From Sphingomonas sp. TZW2008 (GTDB lineage Bacteria > Pseudomonadota > Alphaproteobacteria > Sphingomonadales > Sphingomonadaceae), in contig NZ_BDJB01000005.1 in the NCBI RefSeq assembly GCF_002117915.1, forward strand, positions 310,001-374,000: a stretch of DNA of 64,000 nt, written 5' to 3'. This document shows, one piece after another, positions 1 to 9,509 of the stretch (positions within the stretch are counted from its first letter, which is position 1; the number at the start of each line of letters is the position of its first letter). Made by a program: the position numbers and the translations under genes. The notes beneath the pieces are model-generated. The model was given only the letters and a program-made list of their open reading frames with translations. It was not told where the DNA came from and did no database searches.

Positions 1-261
1 GTTCTGGTAGATTTCTGGGCGGAGTGGTGTGGCCCGTGCAAGATGATCGGGCCGAGCCTCGAGGAGATCTCGGACGAGCTCGGCGAGCAGGTGACGATCG
101 CCAAGATCAACATCGATGAGAACCCGGACGCGCCGGGCCGCTACGGCGTGCGTGGCATCCCGACGATGATCCTGTTCAAGGGCGGCAACCCGGCCGCGAC
201 CAAGGTCGGCGCCGAGCCCAAGGGCCGGATCAAGGCATGGCTCGAGGGCGAGCTCGCTTGA
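1..261 (+). CDS. trxA: thioredoxin, 5'-truncated by window edge
   Basis: The reading frame is open from base 1 and ends at a TGA at 259-261, leaving 86 residues. The WCGPC redox motif is encoded at about bases 25-39, and the cis-proline segment GIPTM follows about 40 residues later, the standard thioredoxin spacing. Thioredoxins are about 105-108 residues, so roughly 20 N-terminal residues lie outside the window. Thioredoxin is a cytoplasmic dithiol reductant for ribonucleotide reductase, methionine sulfoxide reductase and others. The first in-window ATG (43) lies after the active site and is not the start. The gene converges on the phosphatase at 278-1072. Confidence 0.95.
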   Translation, partial: VLVDFWAEWCGPCKMIGPSLEEISDELGEQVTIAKINIDENPDAPGRYGVRGIPTMILFKGGNPAATKVGAEPKGRIKAWLEGELA

Positions 262-277
262 CCACGATCGGCGGCGT

Positions 278-1072
278 TTAGCTCCCGAAAACTGCCGCGG
301 CGCGTGCCCAGAGTTCGGGCGACGCCGCGGCGAGCAGGCCGGTCGCGGGATCGTCGATGCGATACGGACGGCCGTCGAGCCGCGCCACCTTGCCGCCGGC
401 TTCCTGGACGAACAGCGCCCCGGCGGCGTGATCCCACGGATAGACGCGTTCAAAGAGCGCGGCATCGTAGCGACCATCGGTGAGCGCGGGATATTGCGCG
501 GCTGCGCATTTCATGCCGGGGCAAAGTTCGAGGATGCCTCCCGCGCGTTGCTCCAGCCGCGCCGACGTTTCCGCGTCCATCCAGTAGCGTGAAAATGTGG
601 TCACGGGCAGCGCGCTTCCGGTCCCGGTAGCGCTGATCCCTACGCCATCGACGAACGCGCCGTCGTCTCGCGTCGCGTGGCACAGTCGGTCTGCGACCGG
701 ATCGTACAGCCAGCCCGACTCGACGACCCCATCCTCAACGAGCGCGACGATCATGCCGAAAGGCATGCGGCCGGCAGCGAAATTGTTCGTGCCGTCGAGC
801 GGGTCGACCAGCCACAGGCGGCCGGTTCCGATATCGTCGAGCAGCGACGGGTCGAGCGCGCACGCCTCCTCGCCGATCACACGCGCGCCGGGATCTATCG
901 CGCGCAATCCCGCTTCGAGCAGCGCTTCCGCCTCTCGATCGGCGACCGTTACCCAGTCGCCGGGTGACTTTTCCTCCCGCTCGGCGTCGGCGAGCAGGCC
1001 GAACCGCGGCAGGATCGCCTGACGCGCGACGTCGGCGAGCAGGGCACGGACCTGGACGTCAAGCGAGGTCAA
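278..1072 (-). CDS. inositol monophosphatase family protein, possibly histidinol-phosphatase
   Basis: A 264-residue protein of the inositol monophosphatase superfamily, Mg-dependent phosphomonoesterases. Visible motifs are the metal-binding GEE (in VIGEEAC), the signature WLVDPLDGTNNF and the C-terminal PWDHAAG. The family also includes HisN (histidinol-phosphatase), SuhB and CysQ, and sequence alone does not settle the substrate. Its pairing with argJ, an amino-acid biosynthesis gene, favours HisN. I chose the TTG at 1072-1070 because it overlaps the argJ stop as TTGA, the pattern seen at many junctions here. An ATG at 1126 would extend the protein by 18 residues deep into argJ. Confidence 0.8.
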   Translation of the reverse strand: MTSLDVQVRALLADVARQAILPRFGLLADAEREEKSPGDWVTVADREAEALLEAGLRAIDPGARVIGEEACALDPSLLDDIGTGRLWLVDPLDGTNNFAAGRMPFGMIVALVEDGVVESGWLYDPVADRLCHATRDDGAFVDGVGISATGTGSALPVTTFSRYWMDAETSARLEQRAGGILELCPGMKCAAAQYPALTDGRYDAALFERVYPWDHAAGALFVQEAGGKVARLDGRPYRIDDPATGLLAAASPELWARAAAVFGS

Positions 1073-2292
1073 CTGCGGTAGTCGGCATTGATCGAGATGT
1101 AGCCGTGCGTCAGATCGCACGTCCACACCGTCGCGCGCCCGTCCCCGATGCCAAGATCGACGCCGATCTCGATCTCTTGCCCCTTCAGGTGATCGGCGAC
1201 GGGGCGCTCGTCATATCCATCGACCGCCAATCCGTCGCGCGCCACCTGCGTCGCGCCGAAGCGGATCGCGAGCTTGTCGCGCTCGGCCGGTTCGCCCGCC
1301 TTGCCGACTGCCATCACCACCCGGCCCCAATTGGCGTCTTCACCCGCGATCGCCGTCTTGACGAGCGGCGAGTTCGCGATCGAGAGCGCAATGCGATGTG
1401 CGGAGCGATCGCTGTCGGCGCCCTCGACCGAAATCTCGATGAGTTTGCTCGCCCCTTCGCCGTCACGCACGACCAATTGCGCGAGCTGGTGACACAGGTC
1501 AGTAAGAGCGGCGGCGAAGGCGTCGGCGCCCGCTGCACCCTCGGAGAGAGGTTCGTTGCCGGCCGCGCCCGTGGCAAACGCGAGCACCGTGTCGCTCGTC
1601 GACGTATCGCCATCGACGGTGATGCACGAGAAGGAACGCGCGTTCGCGGCGGATAGCGCTGCCTGCAGATACGCCGGCTCGACCGCAGCATCGGTGAAGA
1701 TGAAGCCGAGCATTGTCGCCATGTCGGGCGCGATCATGCCCGATCCCTTGATGATGCCGACCAGCGTTACGCGGCGCCCATCGACGATCGCGGTCGTCTG
1801 CGCACCTTTCGCGAAGGTGTCTGTGGTGCCAATCGCATCCGCCGCGTCGCGCCAGCTGCTCGGCGAAGCGGCGAAGGCGGCGTCGAGCCCGGCTTCGGCC
1901 TTGTCGATCGGCAGCGGAACACCGATCACGCCGGTCGACGCGACGAAGACGTCGGAGGGAAGGCAGCGGAGCCGCGCGGCGGTGCGCGCCGCGATCGCCT
2001 CCACCGCCGCGCGCCCGCGATTGCCGGTGAAGGCGTTCGAATTGCCGGCGTTGACTACCAGGGCGCGCGCGCGCCCGAGCACCAGCGCCTTGCGGCACCA
2101 TTCGACTTCGGGCGAGGGGCATTTTGACTGCGTCAGCACGCCGGCTACCGCCGTGTCTGCGGGCAGGCTGACGAACGTCAGGTCGCAGCGATCCCAATCC
2201 TTATAGCGCGCGCGGGCGATACGCGGTTCGACCCCGGCGACGGGGGGAAGGTCGGGAAAGGGGAGGGCGAGCGGCGAGACAGTGGTTGACAT
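1069..2292 (-). CDS. argJ: bifunctional glutamate N-acetyltransferase / amino-acid acetyltransferase ArgJ
   Basis: A 407-residue ArgJ, which moves the acetyl group from N-acetylornithine to glutamate and, in bifunctional forms, also acetylates glutamate from acetyl-CoA (arginine biosynthesis, cytoplasm). The proenzyme self-cleaves before a threonine: the segment [16 protein letters not shown] holds the cleavage site (Ala-Thr) and the oxyanion-hole region. The C-terminal ISINADYRS ending is typical. The length matches the family. A sigma-70-like promoter ends six bases before the ATG (2299-2326), so the message may be leaderless, although GGGAGG lies immediately in front of the ATG. The downstream phosphatase overlaps by four bases. 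Confidence 0.96.
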   Translation of the reverse strand: MSTTVSPLALPFPDLPPVAGVEPRIARARYKDWDRCDLTFVSLPADTAVAGVLTQSKCPSPEVEWCRKALVLGRARALVVNAGNSNAFTGNRGRAAVEAIAARTAARLRCLPSDVFVASTGVIGVPLPIDKAEAGLDAAFAASPSSWRDAADAIGTTDTFAKGAQTTAIVDGRRVTLVGIIKGSGMIAPDMATMLGFIFTDAAVEPAYLQAALSAANARSFSCITVDGDTSTSDTVLAFATGAAGNEPLSEGAAGADAFAAALTDLCHQLAQLVVRDGEGASKLIEISVEGADSDRSAHRIALSIANSPLVKTAIAGEDANWGRVVMAVGKAGEPAERDKLAIRFGATQVARDGLAVDGYDERPVADHLKGQEIEIGVDLGIGDGRATVWTCDLTHGYISINADYRS

Positions 2293-2298
2293 GCCTCC

Positions 2299-2326
2299 CG
2301 CTTAGTTCGGCATCGTCGAACCACAA
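2299..2326 (-). promoter_or_regulatory. putative argJ promoter, very close to start codon
   Basis: On the minus strand TTGTGG (2326-2321), a 16-base spacer and TAAGCG (2304-2299) are followed after only six bases (GGAGGC) by the argJ ATG. Transcription from this site would start at or beside the start codon. Identified by eye from the -35/-10 hexamers. Confidence 0.4.
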
Positions 2327-2396
2327 GGCCGTTCGGACGCGCCGGCCGCATCAACGCGGCGCGGCTTTGGGGTTGGCCCGCTCGACGCATCACCCT

Positions 2397-2666
2397 ATGT
2401 CGGCGGCGATGAGCCTGTTGCTGCTTCTTTCTGCGCTGCTTTCCGCGCTGACCGGCGTCGGCGCGGGCGCGCGGGCGCCGGATCGGGCACAGACGGTCGC
2501 CGAAGCGTCGGTGAAAGCGGTGCAGGCCGCGACCGTGCGGCGTTCGCCCGCCGAACGTCCGCTCGCGGTATTGCCCTCGATCGTAGCCGTCGCCTCGCTG
2601 CGCGCAGCGTGTGCCATTCCAATGGTCGCTGCCGAGCCAATCTTCGCGACCCGCCGGCGCGAATAG
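2397..2666 (+). CDS. small exported protein of unknown function
   Basis: An 89-residue frame beginning MSAAMSLLLLLSALLSALTG, a clear hydrophobic signal-like segment, followed by an Ala/Arg-rich region (RAQTVAEASVKAVQAATVR) and ending in ATRRRE. I do not recognise a family. It sits alone between argJ (divergent) and secA (same strand, 92 bases downstream). The ATG at 2397 is chosen because the hydrophobic segment starts there; the frame is open further upstream. No strong Shine-Dalgarno is visible. It could be a lineage-specific exported protein or a chance frame in GC-rich DNA; the signal-like N-terminus favours a real gene. Confidence 0.5.
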   Translation: MSAAMSLLLLLSALLSALTGVGAGARAPDRAQTVAEASVKAVQAATVRRSPAERPLAVLPSIVAVASLRAACAIPMVAAEPIFATRRRE

Positions 2667-2758
2667 CGCGCGTCGCTCCGCTTCGGGCGGACCTCCTTCG
2701 TTTATTCATGCGCGGTGCCGAATAGTGGCCGCGCGCTCTCTGTATCAGGAATCCGCCC

Positions 2759-5494
2759 ATGTTCGGCAGCATCGCGAAATCGCTCTTCGGCTCGTCCAAC
2801 GAACGCTACGTCCGCTCGCTTAACCCGATCCTCGCCAAGATCGCCTCGTTCGAGCCTGCTCTCCAGGCGATGGACGATGCGACGCTAGCCAACCAGACGG
2901 TGCTGTTCCGCGAGCGTCTGGCGAACGGCGAGAAGCTCGACGCCCTTCTTCCCGAGGGTTTCGCCACCGTGCGCGAGGCGGCGCGCCGCGTGCTCGGGCA
3001 GCGGCACTATGACGTCCAGATGGTCGGCGGCATCGTGCTTCACCGCGGCGAAATCGCCGAGATGCGCACGGGCGAGGGCAAGACGCTGGTGGCGACGCTC
3101 GCCACCTATCTCAACGCGCTTCCCGGTGAGGGCGTGCACGTTATCACCGTCAACGACTATCTCGCCGCGCGCGACGCCGAGTGGATGGGCCGAGTCTACC
3201 GCTTCCTCGGACTGACCGTGGGCGTGATCGTGCCTAACCTGACCGACGAACAGCGCCGCGAGGCCTATGCCGCCGACATTACCTACGGCACCAACAACGA
3301 ATTCGGCTTCGATTACCTGCGCGACAACATGAAGTACGAGCGCAGTTCGATGGTGCAGCGCCCGTTCGCGATGGCGATCGTCGACGAGGTCGATTCGGTG
3401 CTGATCGATGAAGCGCGAACGCCGCTGATCATCTCCGGCCCGACCGACGACAAGAGCGACCTGTACATGCAGGTCGACGCGATCGTGAAGCAGATCACGC
3501 CCGACGATTACGAAAAGGACGAGAAGCAGAAGACGATCGTCCTAACCGAGGATGGCACCGAGCGCGTCGAGCGGTTGCTCGAAGCGGCGGGGCTGCTCGA
3601 GGGTGCGAACCTATACGATTTCGAGAACACGCAGGTGGTGCACCACCTGAACCAGTCCCTGCGCGCGAACGTGATGTTCAAGTCCGATATCGATTACATC
3701 GTCAAGGACGGTAAGGTCATCATCATCGACGAGTTCACCGGCCGCATGATGGACGGGCGGCGCTGGTCGGACGGTCTGCACCAGGCGGTAGAGGCGAAGG
3801 AGGGCGTGCAGATCGAGCCCGAGAATCAGACAATGGCGTCGATCACCTTCCAGAACTATTTCCGCATGTACCCCAAGCTCGCCGGCATGACGGGCACGGC
3901 GGCGACTGAGGCCGCCGAGTTCTTCGACATCTACAAGATGAACGTCGTCACCATTCCGACGAACAAGCCGATCCGGCGTGTCGACGAGGAAGACGAATTC
4001 TACAAGGATACGCAGGACAAGTTCCGCGCGATCGCCAAGCGCATCCGCGAACATGCCGAGAAGGGCCAGCCGGTGCTGGTCGGCACCGTGTCGATCGAGA
4101 AGTCCGAGCTGCTGAGCGAGTTCCTGCGCCAGGAAGGCGTCGACCATTCGGTGCTCAACGCGCGCTACCACGAGCAGGAGGCGCATATCGTCGCGCAGGC
4201 CGGGCGGCTCGGCGCGGTGACGATCGCCACCAATATGGCCGGTCGCGGCACCGACATTCAGCTGGGCGGCAACCTCGAATTCCGCGTCGAGGACGAGCTT
4301 GCCGGCATGCCCGAGGGGCCGGAGCGCGAAGCGGCGATCGCGCAGATCGACGCCGAGATCGCGGCAGAGAAGGCGCGCGTGCTCGAGGCGGGCGGCCTGT
4401 TCGTGCTCGGCACCGAGCGGCACGAGAGCCGGCGTATCGACAACCAGCTACGCGGCCGTTCGGGGCGTCAGGGCGATCCGGGGCTCAGCCGCTTCTACCT
4501 CAGCCTCGACGACGATCTGCTGCGCATCTTCGGGCCGGACACGCTGTTCGCCAAGATGATGCGCAATAACATCGAGGACGGCGAGGCGATCGGCAGCAAG
4601 TGGCTGACCAAGGCGATCGAGACCGCGCAGAAGAAGGTCGAGGCGCGCAACTACGACATTCGCAAACAGGTGGTCGAATATGACGACGTGATGAACGATC
4701 AGCGCAAGGTAATCTACGAGCAGCGCGCCGACATCATGGATGCCGATACCGTCGGTGACGTGGTGGAGGACATGCGCGCCGAAACGGTCAACGCGATCGT
4801 CGGCGAGGCGTGCCCGGTCGGCTCTTATCCCGAGCAGTGGGACGTCGAGGGGATGAAGGCGCGGCTTGCCGACGTCCTCAACGTCCAGCCGCCGATCGAC
4901 TCGTGGCTGAACGAGGATGCGATCGATCCCGAACTGGTGACCGAACGCGTGCAGGCCGAGGCGGACGCGCTGGTAAACGGCAAGTCGGGCGAGCTCGAGC
5001 CCGCGACGTGGACGCAGATCGAGAAGTCGATCCTGCTTCAGAACCTCGACCATCACTGGAAGGAGCATCTTGCGACGCTCGATGCGCTGCGCCAAGTGGT
5101 GCACCTGCGCGCCTATGCGCAGAAGACGCCGATTAACGAGTACAAGCAGGAGGCGTTTGCGCTGTTTCAGCGGATGCTCGACAACATTCGCGAGGACGTG
5201 ACTAAGACGATCGCGCACGCTGAGTTCCGTTTCCAGCCGCCGCCCGAATTGCCCGAGCTGCCCGACTTCATCACGACGCACTTCGACCCATTCACCGGCG
5301 AGGACAATTCGGCGGACGTCGATGCGGGCACGATGGGCCTGATCCAGACGCAGCTGCCCCCGCTGCAGATGGCGCCACTGACCGAAGCCGATCTCGGCAC
5401 CGATCCGGCTGGATGGGAGGGACAGGTTAGCCGCAACGCGCCATGCCCGTGCGGGTCGGGGCGCAAGTACAAGCACTGCCACGGCGCGGTGTGA
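2759..5494 (+). CDS. secA: protein translocase ATPase SecA
   Basis: A 911-residue SecA, the ATPase motor that drives preproteins through SecYEG at the inner membrane. Walker A is MRTGEGKT (residues 102-109), Walker B is VDEVDS near residue 210, and the second helicase half carries NMAGRGTDI and [11 protein letters not shown]. The C-terminus ends with the zinc and SecB-binding motif [14 protein letters not shown], so the linker and metal-binding tail are intact. Length is normal for alphaproteobacteria. The start at 2759 follows a weak CAGGA. The gene ends in a strong bidirectional terminator at 5533-5557. Confidence 0.99.
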   Translation: MFGSIAKSLFGSSNERYVRSLNPILAKIASFEPALQAMDDATLANQTVLFRERLANGEKLDALLPEGFATVREAARRVLGQRHYDVQMVGGIVLHRGEIAEMRTGEGKTLVATLATYLNALPGEGVHVITVNDYLAARDAEWMGRVYRFLGLTVGVIVPNLTDEQRREAYAADITYGTNNEFGFDYLRDNMKYERSSMVQRPFAMAIVDEVDSVLIDEARTPLIISGPTDDKSDLYMQVDAIVKQITPDDYEKDEKQKTIVLTEDGTERVERLLEAAGLLEGANLYDFENTQVVHHLNQSLRANVMFKSDIDYIVKDGKVIIIDEFTGRMMDGRRWSDGLHQAVEAKEGVQIEPENQTMASITFQNYFRMYPKLAGMTGTAATEAAEFFDIYKMNVVTIPTNKPIRRVDEEDEFYKDTQDKFRAIAKRIREHAEKGQPVLVGTVSIEKSELLSEFLRQEGVDHSVLNARYHEQEAHIVAQAGRLGAVTIATNMAGRGTDIQLGGNLEFRVEDELAGMPEGPEREAAIAQIDAEIAAEKARVLEAGGLFVLGTERHESRRIDNQLRGRSGRQGDPGLSRFYLSLDDDLLRIFGPDTLFAKMMRNNIEDGEAIGSKWLTKAIETAQKKVEARNYDIRKQVVEYDDVMNDQRKVIYEQRADIMDADTVGDVVEDMRAETVNAIVGEACPVGSYPEQWDVEGMKARLADVLNVQPPIDSWLNEDAIDPELVTERVQAEADALVNGKSGELEPATWTQIEKSILLQNLDHHWKEHLATLDALRQVVHLRAYAQKTPINEYKQEAFALFQRMLDNIREDVTKTIAHAEFRFQPPPELPELPDFITTHFDPFTGEDNSADVDAGTMGLIQTQLPPLQMAPLTEADLGTDPAGWEGQVSRNAPCPCGSGRKYKHCHGAV

Positions 5495-5532
5495 CGATTC
5501 GGCGCGATCTAACGGTCGATAGATAAAACAAA

Positions 5533-5567
5533 GGCCCCGCTTGGTCGCAGCGGGGCCATTTCTCTTT
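5533..5567. terminator. bidirectional Rho-independent terminator
   Basis: A perfect 9-bp stem GGCCCCGCT (5533-5541) / AGCGGGGCC (5549-5557) with a 7-base loop is followed on the plus strand by ATTTCTCTTT. On the minus strand the exit side reads TTTGTTTTATC. It lies between the convergent secA and lipoprotein genes and can serve both. Confidence 0.88.
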
Positions 5568-5585
5568 GAACGCTGCGCGTAGGGT

Positions 5586-6200
5586 TTAGCGGCGCTGCTG
5601 CCCCGGCAAGACAATCGTCGGTCCGAGCCGCTCGGCCACGTCGCGCGCGTTGAACGCGCGAACCTCGTCACGCGGCGGCGTGCCTTTGCGCATCACCACC
5701 TCGGCCGATGCTTCGTAGCGGTCGACGGTGCGGACGTCGAAATCGTTGAAGCCGCCGCCCCAACCGCCCCAGCCACCCCAGCCGCCCCACGGACGACCGT
5801 AGTAGCGCCACGAGGGGCCCCAATAGCCGCCGAAGCCGCCGTAACCCCAGCCCGGCCCGAAACCGCCGCCGAACCCGGTGCCCGTCGAATAGGTGCGCGC
5901 CTGCCGGTCGGTCTCACGATCGACCATCACGAAATAATCGTAACCGTTCTGCAGCGTCAGCTCGGCGGCGCGGAACAGCAGGTACCGCTCGACCGTGTCG
6001 CGATCGGTGACGGTGTTGCCAGCGAAAGTGACCAGAAAGCGGTTTGCTTCGACCTGGCGCTCACTGAAGCCGGTTCGATTGAAGCCCGATCCGGTGGCGG
6101 GCCGATACGGCGTTTCAGTTGCGCAGCCTGATACTACTAGCGCGCCAGCAGCGGCCGCCGCCATCAACAGGCCGCGACCAGAACGGAAAATGCTCATCAT
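5586..6200 (-). CDS. CC0125/CC1285-type lipoprotein, Gly/Trp-rich
   Basis: A 204-residue predicted lipoprotein. The N-terminus has a basic-hydrophobic signal and lipobox VVSGC with Cys26. After it comes a conserved block (QVEANRFLVTFAGN, ERYLLFRAAELTLQNGYDYF) typical of the alphaproteobacterial CC0125/CC1285 lipoprotein family, of unknown function. The middle is a low-complexity stretch rich in Gly, Trp, Tyr and Phe with repeated GGW units (DNA about 5755-5870), then a conserved C-terminal block on mature RYEASAEVVM. GGAGA sits before two consecutive ATGs at 6200 and 6197; either can start. The location is probably the envelope. Confidence 0.82.
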   Translation of the reverse strand: MMSIFRSGRGLLMAAAAAGALVVSGCATETPYRPATGSGFNRTGFSERQVEANRFLVTFAGNTVTDRDTVERYLLFRAAELTLQNGYDYFVMVDRETDRQARTYSTGTGFGGGFGPGWGYGGFGGYWGPSWRYYGRPWGGWGGWGGWGGGFNDFDVRTVDRYEASAEVVMRKGTPPRDEVRAFNARDVAERLGPTIVLPGQQRR

Positions 6201-6314
6201 ATTGTCTCCGAGGCCGCCGATACGGCGGAGCGTGATCGCTTTAGAACACAGCACTGGAACGCCAGATGAACGGATTGGCTCCCGCACGCCTCGTTTCGTC
6301 GCAGTTCTAATGAC

Positions 6315-7475
6315 TTACCCGATATTCGCCGAGTGGCTCTCCAGCACGTTGAGGTACGATCGCAGGACCACTTCGTTGATCGTGTCCCAGCGGTAGCCCG
6401 CGGCCTTGGCCGAGCCGGCACGTCCCATCGCGTAGCGCAGATCGTCGTCGGCGACGAGTGTCGCGATCGCGTCGGCATATCCCGGCACATCGCGCGGGGC
6501 GACGAGCAAGCCGGTCTTGCCTTCATCGACCAGCCCCACGGCACCCGACGCGCGCGCCGCGATAATCGGCACGCCAGCCGCCATCGCCTCTAGTGTCACG
6601 TTGCCGAACGTCTCGGTGACGCTGGGATTGAAGAACAGGTCCATCGACGCGACGGCGCGCCCGAGATCGTCGCCCGATTGGAAGCCGGCGAACACCGCCT
6701 CTGGCACCTGTTCGGTGAACCAGTCCCGTGCCGGGCCCTCGCCGATAACGAGCACGCGATGCGGAACACGGCGGCGCTTCAACTCGGTGATGACGTCGAC
6801 GAAGATGTCGAGCCCCTTCTCCTTGACGAGGCGGCCGAGAAAACCAACTGCGACTTCGTGGTCGCCGATGCCGAGCGAGCGGCGCCAGCACAGGTCGCGG
6901 CGATGCGGCGAGAAGCGGGCATGGTTCACGCCGCGCGACCAAACGGTCACCGGCGTCATGACGCCCCAGTCGTGCAGTATTTCACCGAGCAGCGGACCGG
7001 GGACTAGAACGCGATCGGCGCGATTGTAGAAGCGCGTCAGCAGCCGCTCGAACACCGGCTCGATGAAGCCGAGCCCGTAATAGCGCGGGTAGGTCTCGAA
7101 CCGCGTATGGAGAGAGGCGACGCGGGCGATGCCGTTGCGTTTAGCGTAGCTGAGTGCGCGATGCCCGAGGATATCGGGCGCGGATACGTGGACGAGGTTT
7201 GGCGCGAAGGCGGCAAGATCGCGCTTAATCCGGCGCGGCAGGCCGCGTGCGACGCGATACTCGCTCCGCCCGCCCGGCATCGGCAATGCCGGAACGTCGA
7301 CGAGATCGCCTGTCGCCGGGAAGGCGGGGTTCGCGACGGTCGGCGAATAGACGCGGACCTGGACACCGCGGGAGAGGAGATGACCGACGAGCAGATTGAG
7401 CGCCTGGCTCGCGCCGTCGCGGATATAATTGTAATTGCCGCTGAACAGCGCAACGCGAATTTCAGACGGCAGCAT
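6315..7475 (-). CDS. GT4-family glycosyltransferase
   Basis: A 386-residue retaining glycosyltransferase with the GT-B fold. The N-terminal domain opens VALFSGNYNYIRDGASQALN, and the C-terminal nucleotide-sugar domain contains VGFLGRLVKEKGLD and the E-X7-E motif in TETFGNVTLE followed by AMAAGVP. Similar enzymes transfer mannose or other sugars to lipid or polysaccharide acceptors; donor and acceptor cannot be read from sequence. In a sphingomonad a role in glycolipid or exopolysaccharide synthesis is plausible but inferred. The start MLPSEIRVALF at 7475 fits related proteins; an ATG at 7565 would add 30 unconserved residues. Confidence 0.85.
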   Translation of the reverse strand: MLPSEIRVALFSGNYNYIRDGASQALNLLVGHLLSRGVQVRVYSPTVANPAFPATGDLVDVPALPMPGGRSEYRVARGLPRRIKRDLAAFAPNLVHVSAPDILGHRALSYAKRNGIARVASLHTRFETYPRYYGLGFIEPVFERLLTRFYNRADRVLVPGPLLGEILHDWGVMTPVTVWSRGVNHARFSPHRRDLCWRRSLGIGDHEVAVGFLGRLVKEKGLDIFVDVITELKRRRVPHRVLVIGEGPARDWFTEQVPEAVFAGFQSGDDLGRAVASMDLFFNPSVTETFGNVTLEAMAAGVPIIAARASGAVGLVDEGKTGLLVAPRDVPGYADAIATLVADDDLRYAMGRAGSAKAAGYRWDTINEVVLRSYLNVLESHSANIG

Positions 7476-7618
7476 GGTGGCACCGCGTAGCCACAGATTG
7501 GGGCGATCGCTAGGCAAAGTCGCACCGGCGTCGCGCGCGTGGCGGGGCATCAACATGGGCGGCATCAGCGATAAGACGCGCGATCACGCGTTTGGTGACA
7601 ATCACCGCGCCGCCGTCA

Positions 7619-9394
7619 TTACAGCGTGCCGAGTTCGTCCTTGCGTCGGATACGCCTGATGCGCGGTTCGCGGTCTAGCTCCGCCTGCGCGCGGATCGTC
7701 TGGCGCAACTCGTCGCGCTTCTCGTGGATCGAGGCAATCACCGGCCCCATCGCGACGCCGAGATCGACCAGCACGGCTTCCGACAATTGCAGCGAGCTCT
7801 CGAGCGTTTCCGGCACGGCGTCGGTCACGCCGGCGCGGTACAGTTCGGCGGCATGCGTCGCGTCGCGCGCGCGGGCGATGATCGGCAGCTCCGGCGCGAG
7901 CGCGCGGACGCGGCGAGCGAGGCGGACCGTCAGCACTGGATCGTCCATCGTCAGGATCAGCGCGCGCGCCTGGACAAGGTCGAGCCGGTCGACCAGCTCG
8001 GGTCTAATGACGTCGCCGAACATCACCGGATAACCTGCGGCGCGCGCCAACTTGACGACGTCGATGTCTGCCTCGACCGCAACGTAGGGGATCTTGTGCT
8101 TCGCCATCATGTCGGCGATGAGCTGCCCGACACGGCCGAAGCCGATGATCACCGCCCGTCCGGCGTCCGGCTCGGTCGCGATCGCTGGCTCGGCGCCGTA
8201 CTCGATCCGGCGTGATAACGCGCTGCCGCCTTTTGCGAGCAACGGCGTGATCGTCAGCCCGATCGCGGTGACGGTCTGCCAGAAGGCGGCGGTCGAGGGC
8301 AGGATCAGTTGTGCCTGCGCGGCGGTCGCGAGTACGATGAGTGTCGTCTCCGACGGACTGCCCATCAGCAGCCCCGTTTCCGCCGCAACGCCGGGCCGGG
8401 CATTGGCGACACGAAGCAGCAGAAAGGTGACGACGGTCTTCACCGCGACGACGCCAGCGACGGCGAGCAGCAGCGTCGACCAGTTTTCCGCGATCGAGCG
8501 CAGATCGAGGCTCATCCCGACGGTGATGAGGAACACGCCGAGCGCCAGCCCCATGAACGGCGCGGTCATGACCTCGACTTCGGTGCGGTATTCGGTCTCG
8601 GCGATCAGCAGCCCGGCGAGCAGCGCGCCGACAATCGGCGAGAGCCCCGCCGCAGTGGTCGCGACGCTGGCGACGATTACCACTAGCAGCGATGCGGCGA
8701 GGAACAGTTCGGGGCTCTTGGTGCGCGCCGCCTGTGCGAACAGCCGCGGCAGGACGAGGCGCCCGCCGACGTACATCGCGACGACAGTCAGCCCACCGCG
8801 CAGCGCAACGAGGCCAATCGAGGCGCCGCCGTCGGCATTCGCGGTCGGCGCGAGCGCGCCAAGCGCGAAGATGATCGGCACGAGCGCCAGATCCTCGAAC
8901 AGCAGCATTGCGAAGGCACCGCGCCCGACGGCGCTTGTGGTTCCGACCAGTGGCAGTACGAGCGCGGTCGACGAGAGTGCTAGCGCGAGCCCCAGCCCGA
9001 TCGCGCCGGGCCAGCCCTGACCCAGCAGATGCAAGGCGGTGCCGATGATCATCGCGGAACCGATCAGCTCCGCAGGGCCGGTGCCGAACACTAGCCGCCG
9101 CATCGTCCACAAGCGGCGGAACGACAGCTCGAGCCCGATTGAGAAAAGCAGCAGGATGATGCCGAACTCGGCGAACGGTTCTATCGATTCGGGATCTGAG
9201 ATGGTGACGTAGTAGAGCCATGGCGCAAGATCGACGTGGGCGCCGAGCCCCGACGGCCCGACCAGCAGGCCAACCAGGATGAACCCGATCACCGGGCTGA
9301 CGCGGAAGCGCGCAAAGGCCGGGATCACCATCCCGGCTGCGCCCAGGATCACCAGCGCGTCCGAAAAGCCTTCATTGTCCAGTCGCAACGCCAT
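7619..9394 (-). CDS. CPA2-family monovalent cation:proton antiporter (KefB/YbaL type)
   Basis: A 591-residue inner-membrane protein. About the first 390 residues are a run of hydrophobic helices of the Na/H exchanger fold (for example FRVSPVIGFILVGLLVGPSG and the acidic segment MLLFEDLALVPIIF). From about residue 410 a RCK/TrkA-N domain follows, with the dinucleotide-binding motif GFGRVGQ and FGDVIRPELV. The tail is a charged helix ending RRIRRKDELGTL. Such proteins exchange K or Na for protons under nucleotide or glutathione-adduct control; which ion is moved is not decided here. It is a stand-alone gene. Confidence 0.9.
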   Translation of the reverse strand: MALRLDNEGFSDALVILGAAGMVIPAFARFRVSPVIGFILVGLLVGPSGLGAHVDLAPWLYYVTISDPESIEPFAEFGIILLLFSIGLELSFRRLWTMRRLVFGTGPAELIGSAMIIGTALHLLGQGWPGAIGLGLALALSSTALVLPLVGTTSAVGRGAFAMLLFEDLALVPIIFALGALAPTANADGGASIGLVALRGGLTVVAMYVGGRLVLPRLFAQAARTKSPELFLAASLLVVIVASVATTAAGLSPIVGALLAGLLIAETEYRTEVEVMTAPFMGLALGVFLITVGMSLDLRSIAENWSTLLLAVAGVVAVKTVVTFLLLRVANARPGVAAETGLLMGSPSETTLIVLATAAQAQLILPSTAAFWQTVTAIGLTITPLLAKGGSALSRRIEYGAEPAIATEPDAGRAVIIGFGRVGQLIADMMAKHKIPYVAVEADIDVVKLARAAGYPVMFGDVIRPELVDRLDLVQARALILTMDDPVLTVRLARRVRALAPELPIIARARDATHAAELYRAGVTDAVPETLESSLQLSEAVLVDLGVAMGPVIASIHEKRDELRQTIRAQAELDREPRIRRIRRKDELGTL

Positions 9395-9453
9395 GCGGCA
9401 CCCTAGACGCGTTTGCCGCGGCTTGTCGCGGCTTGCGAACGGCGCTGCGCACG

Positions 9454-9484
9454 AAAAAGGGCGGCCGGATCGCTCCAGCCGCCC
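9454..9484 (-). terminator. Rho-independent terminator of icd
   Basis: On the minus strand, 25 bases beyond the icd stop, the stem GGGCGGC (read from 9484 to 9478) pairs with GCCGCCC (9465-9459) across a 12-base loop and is followed by TTTTTCGT (9458-9451), a classical U-tract. Confidence 0.85.
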
Positions 9485-9509
9485 TGCTTAGCTTATGGCT
9501 TTGGTGACG

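Noticed and set aside
4448..5671. 407-codon minus-strand frame across secA
   Set aside because: Arg/Leu/Val-rich mirror of the SecA codons, crosses a strong terminator; secA is certain.
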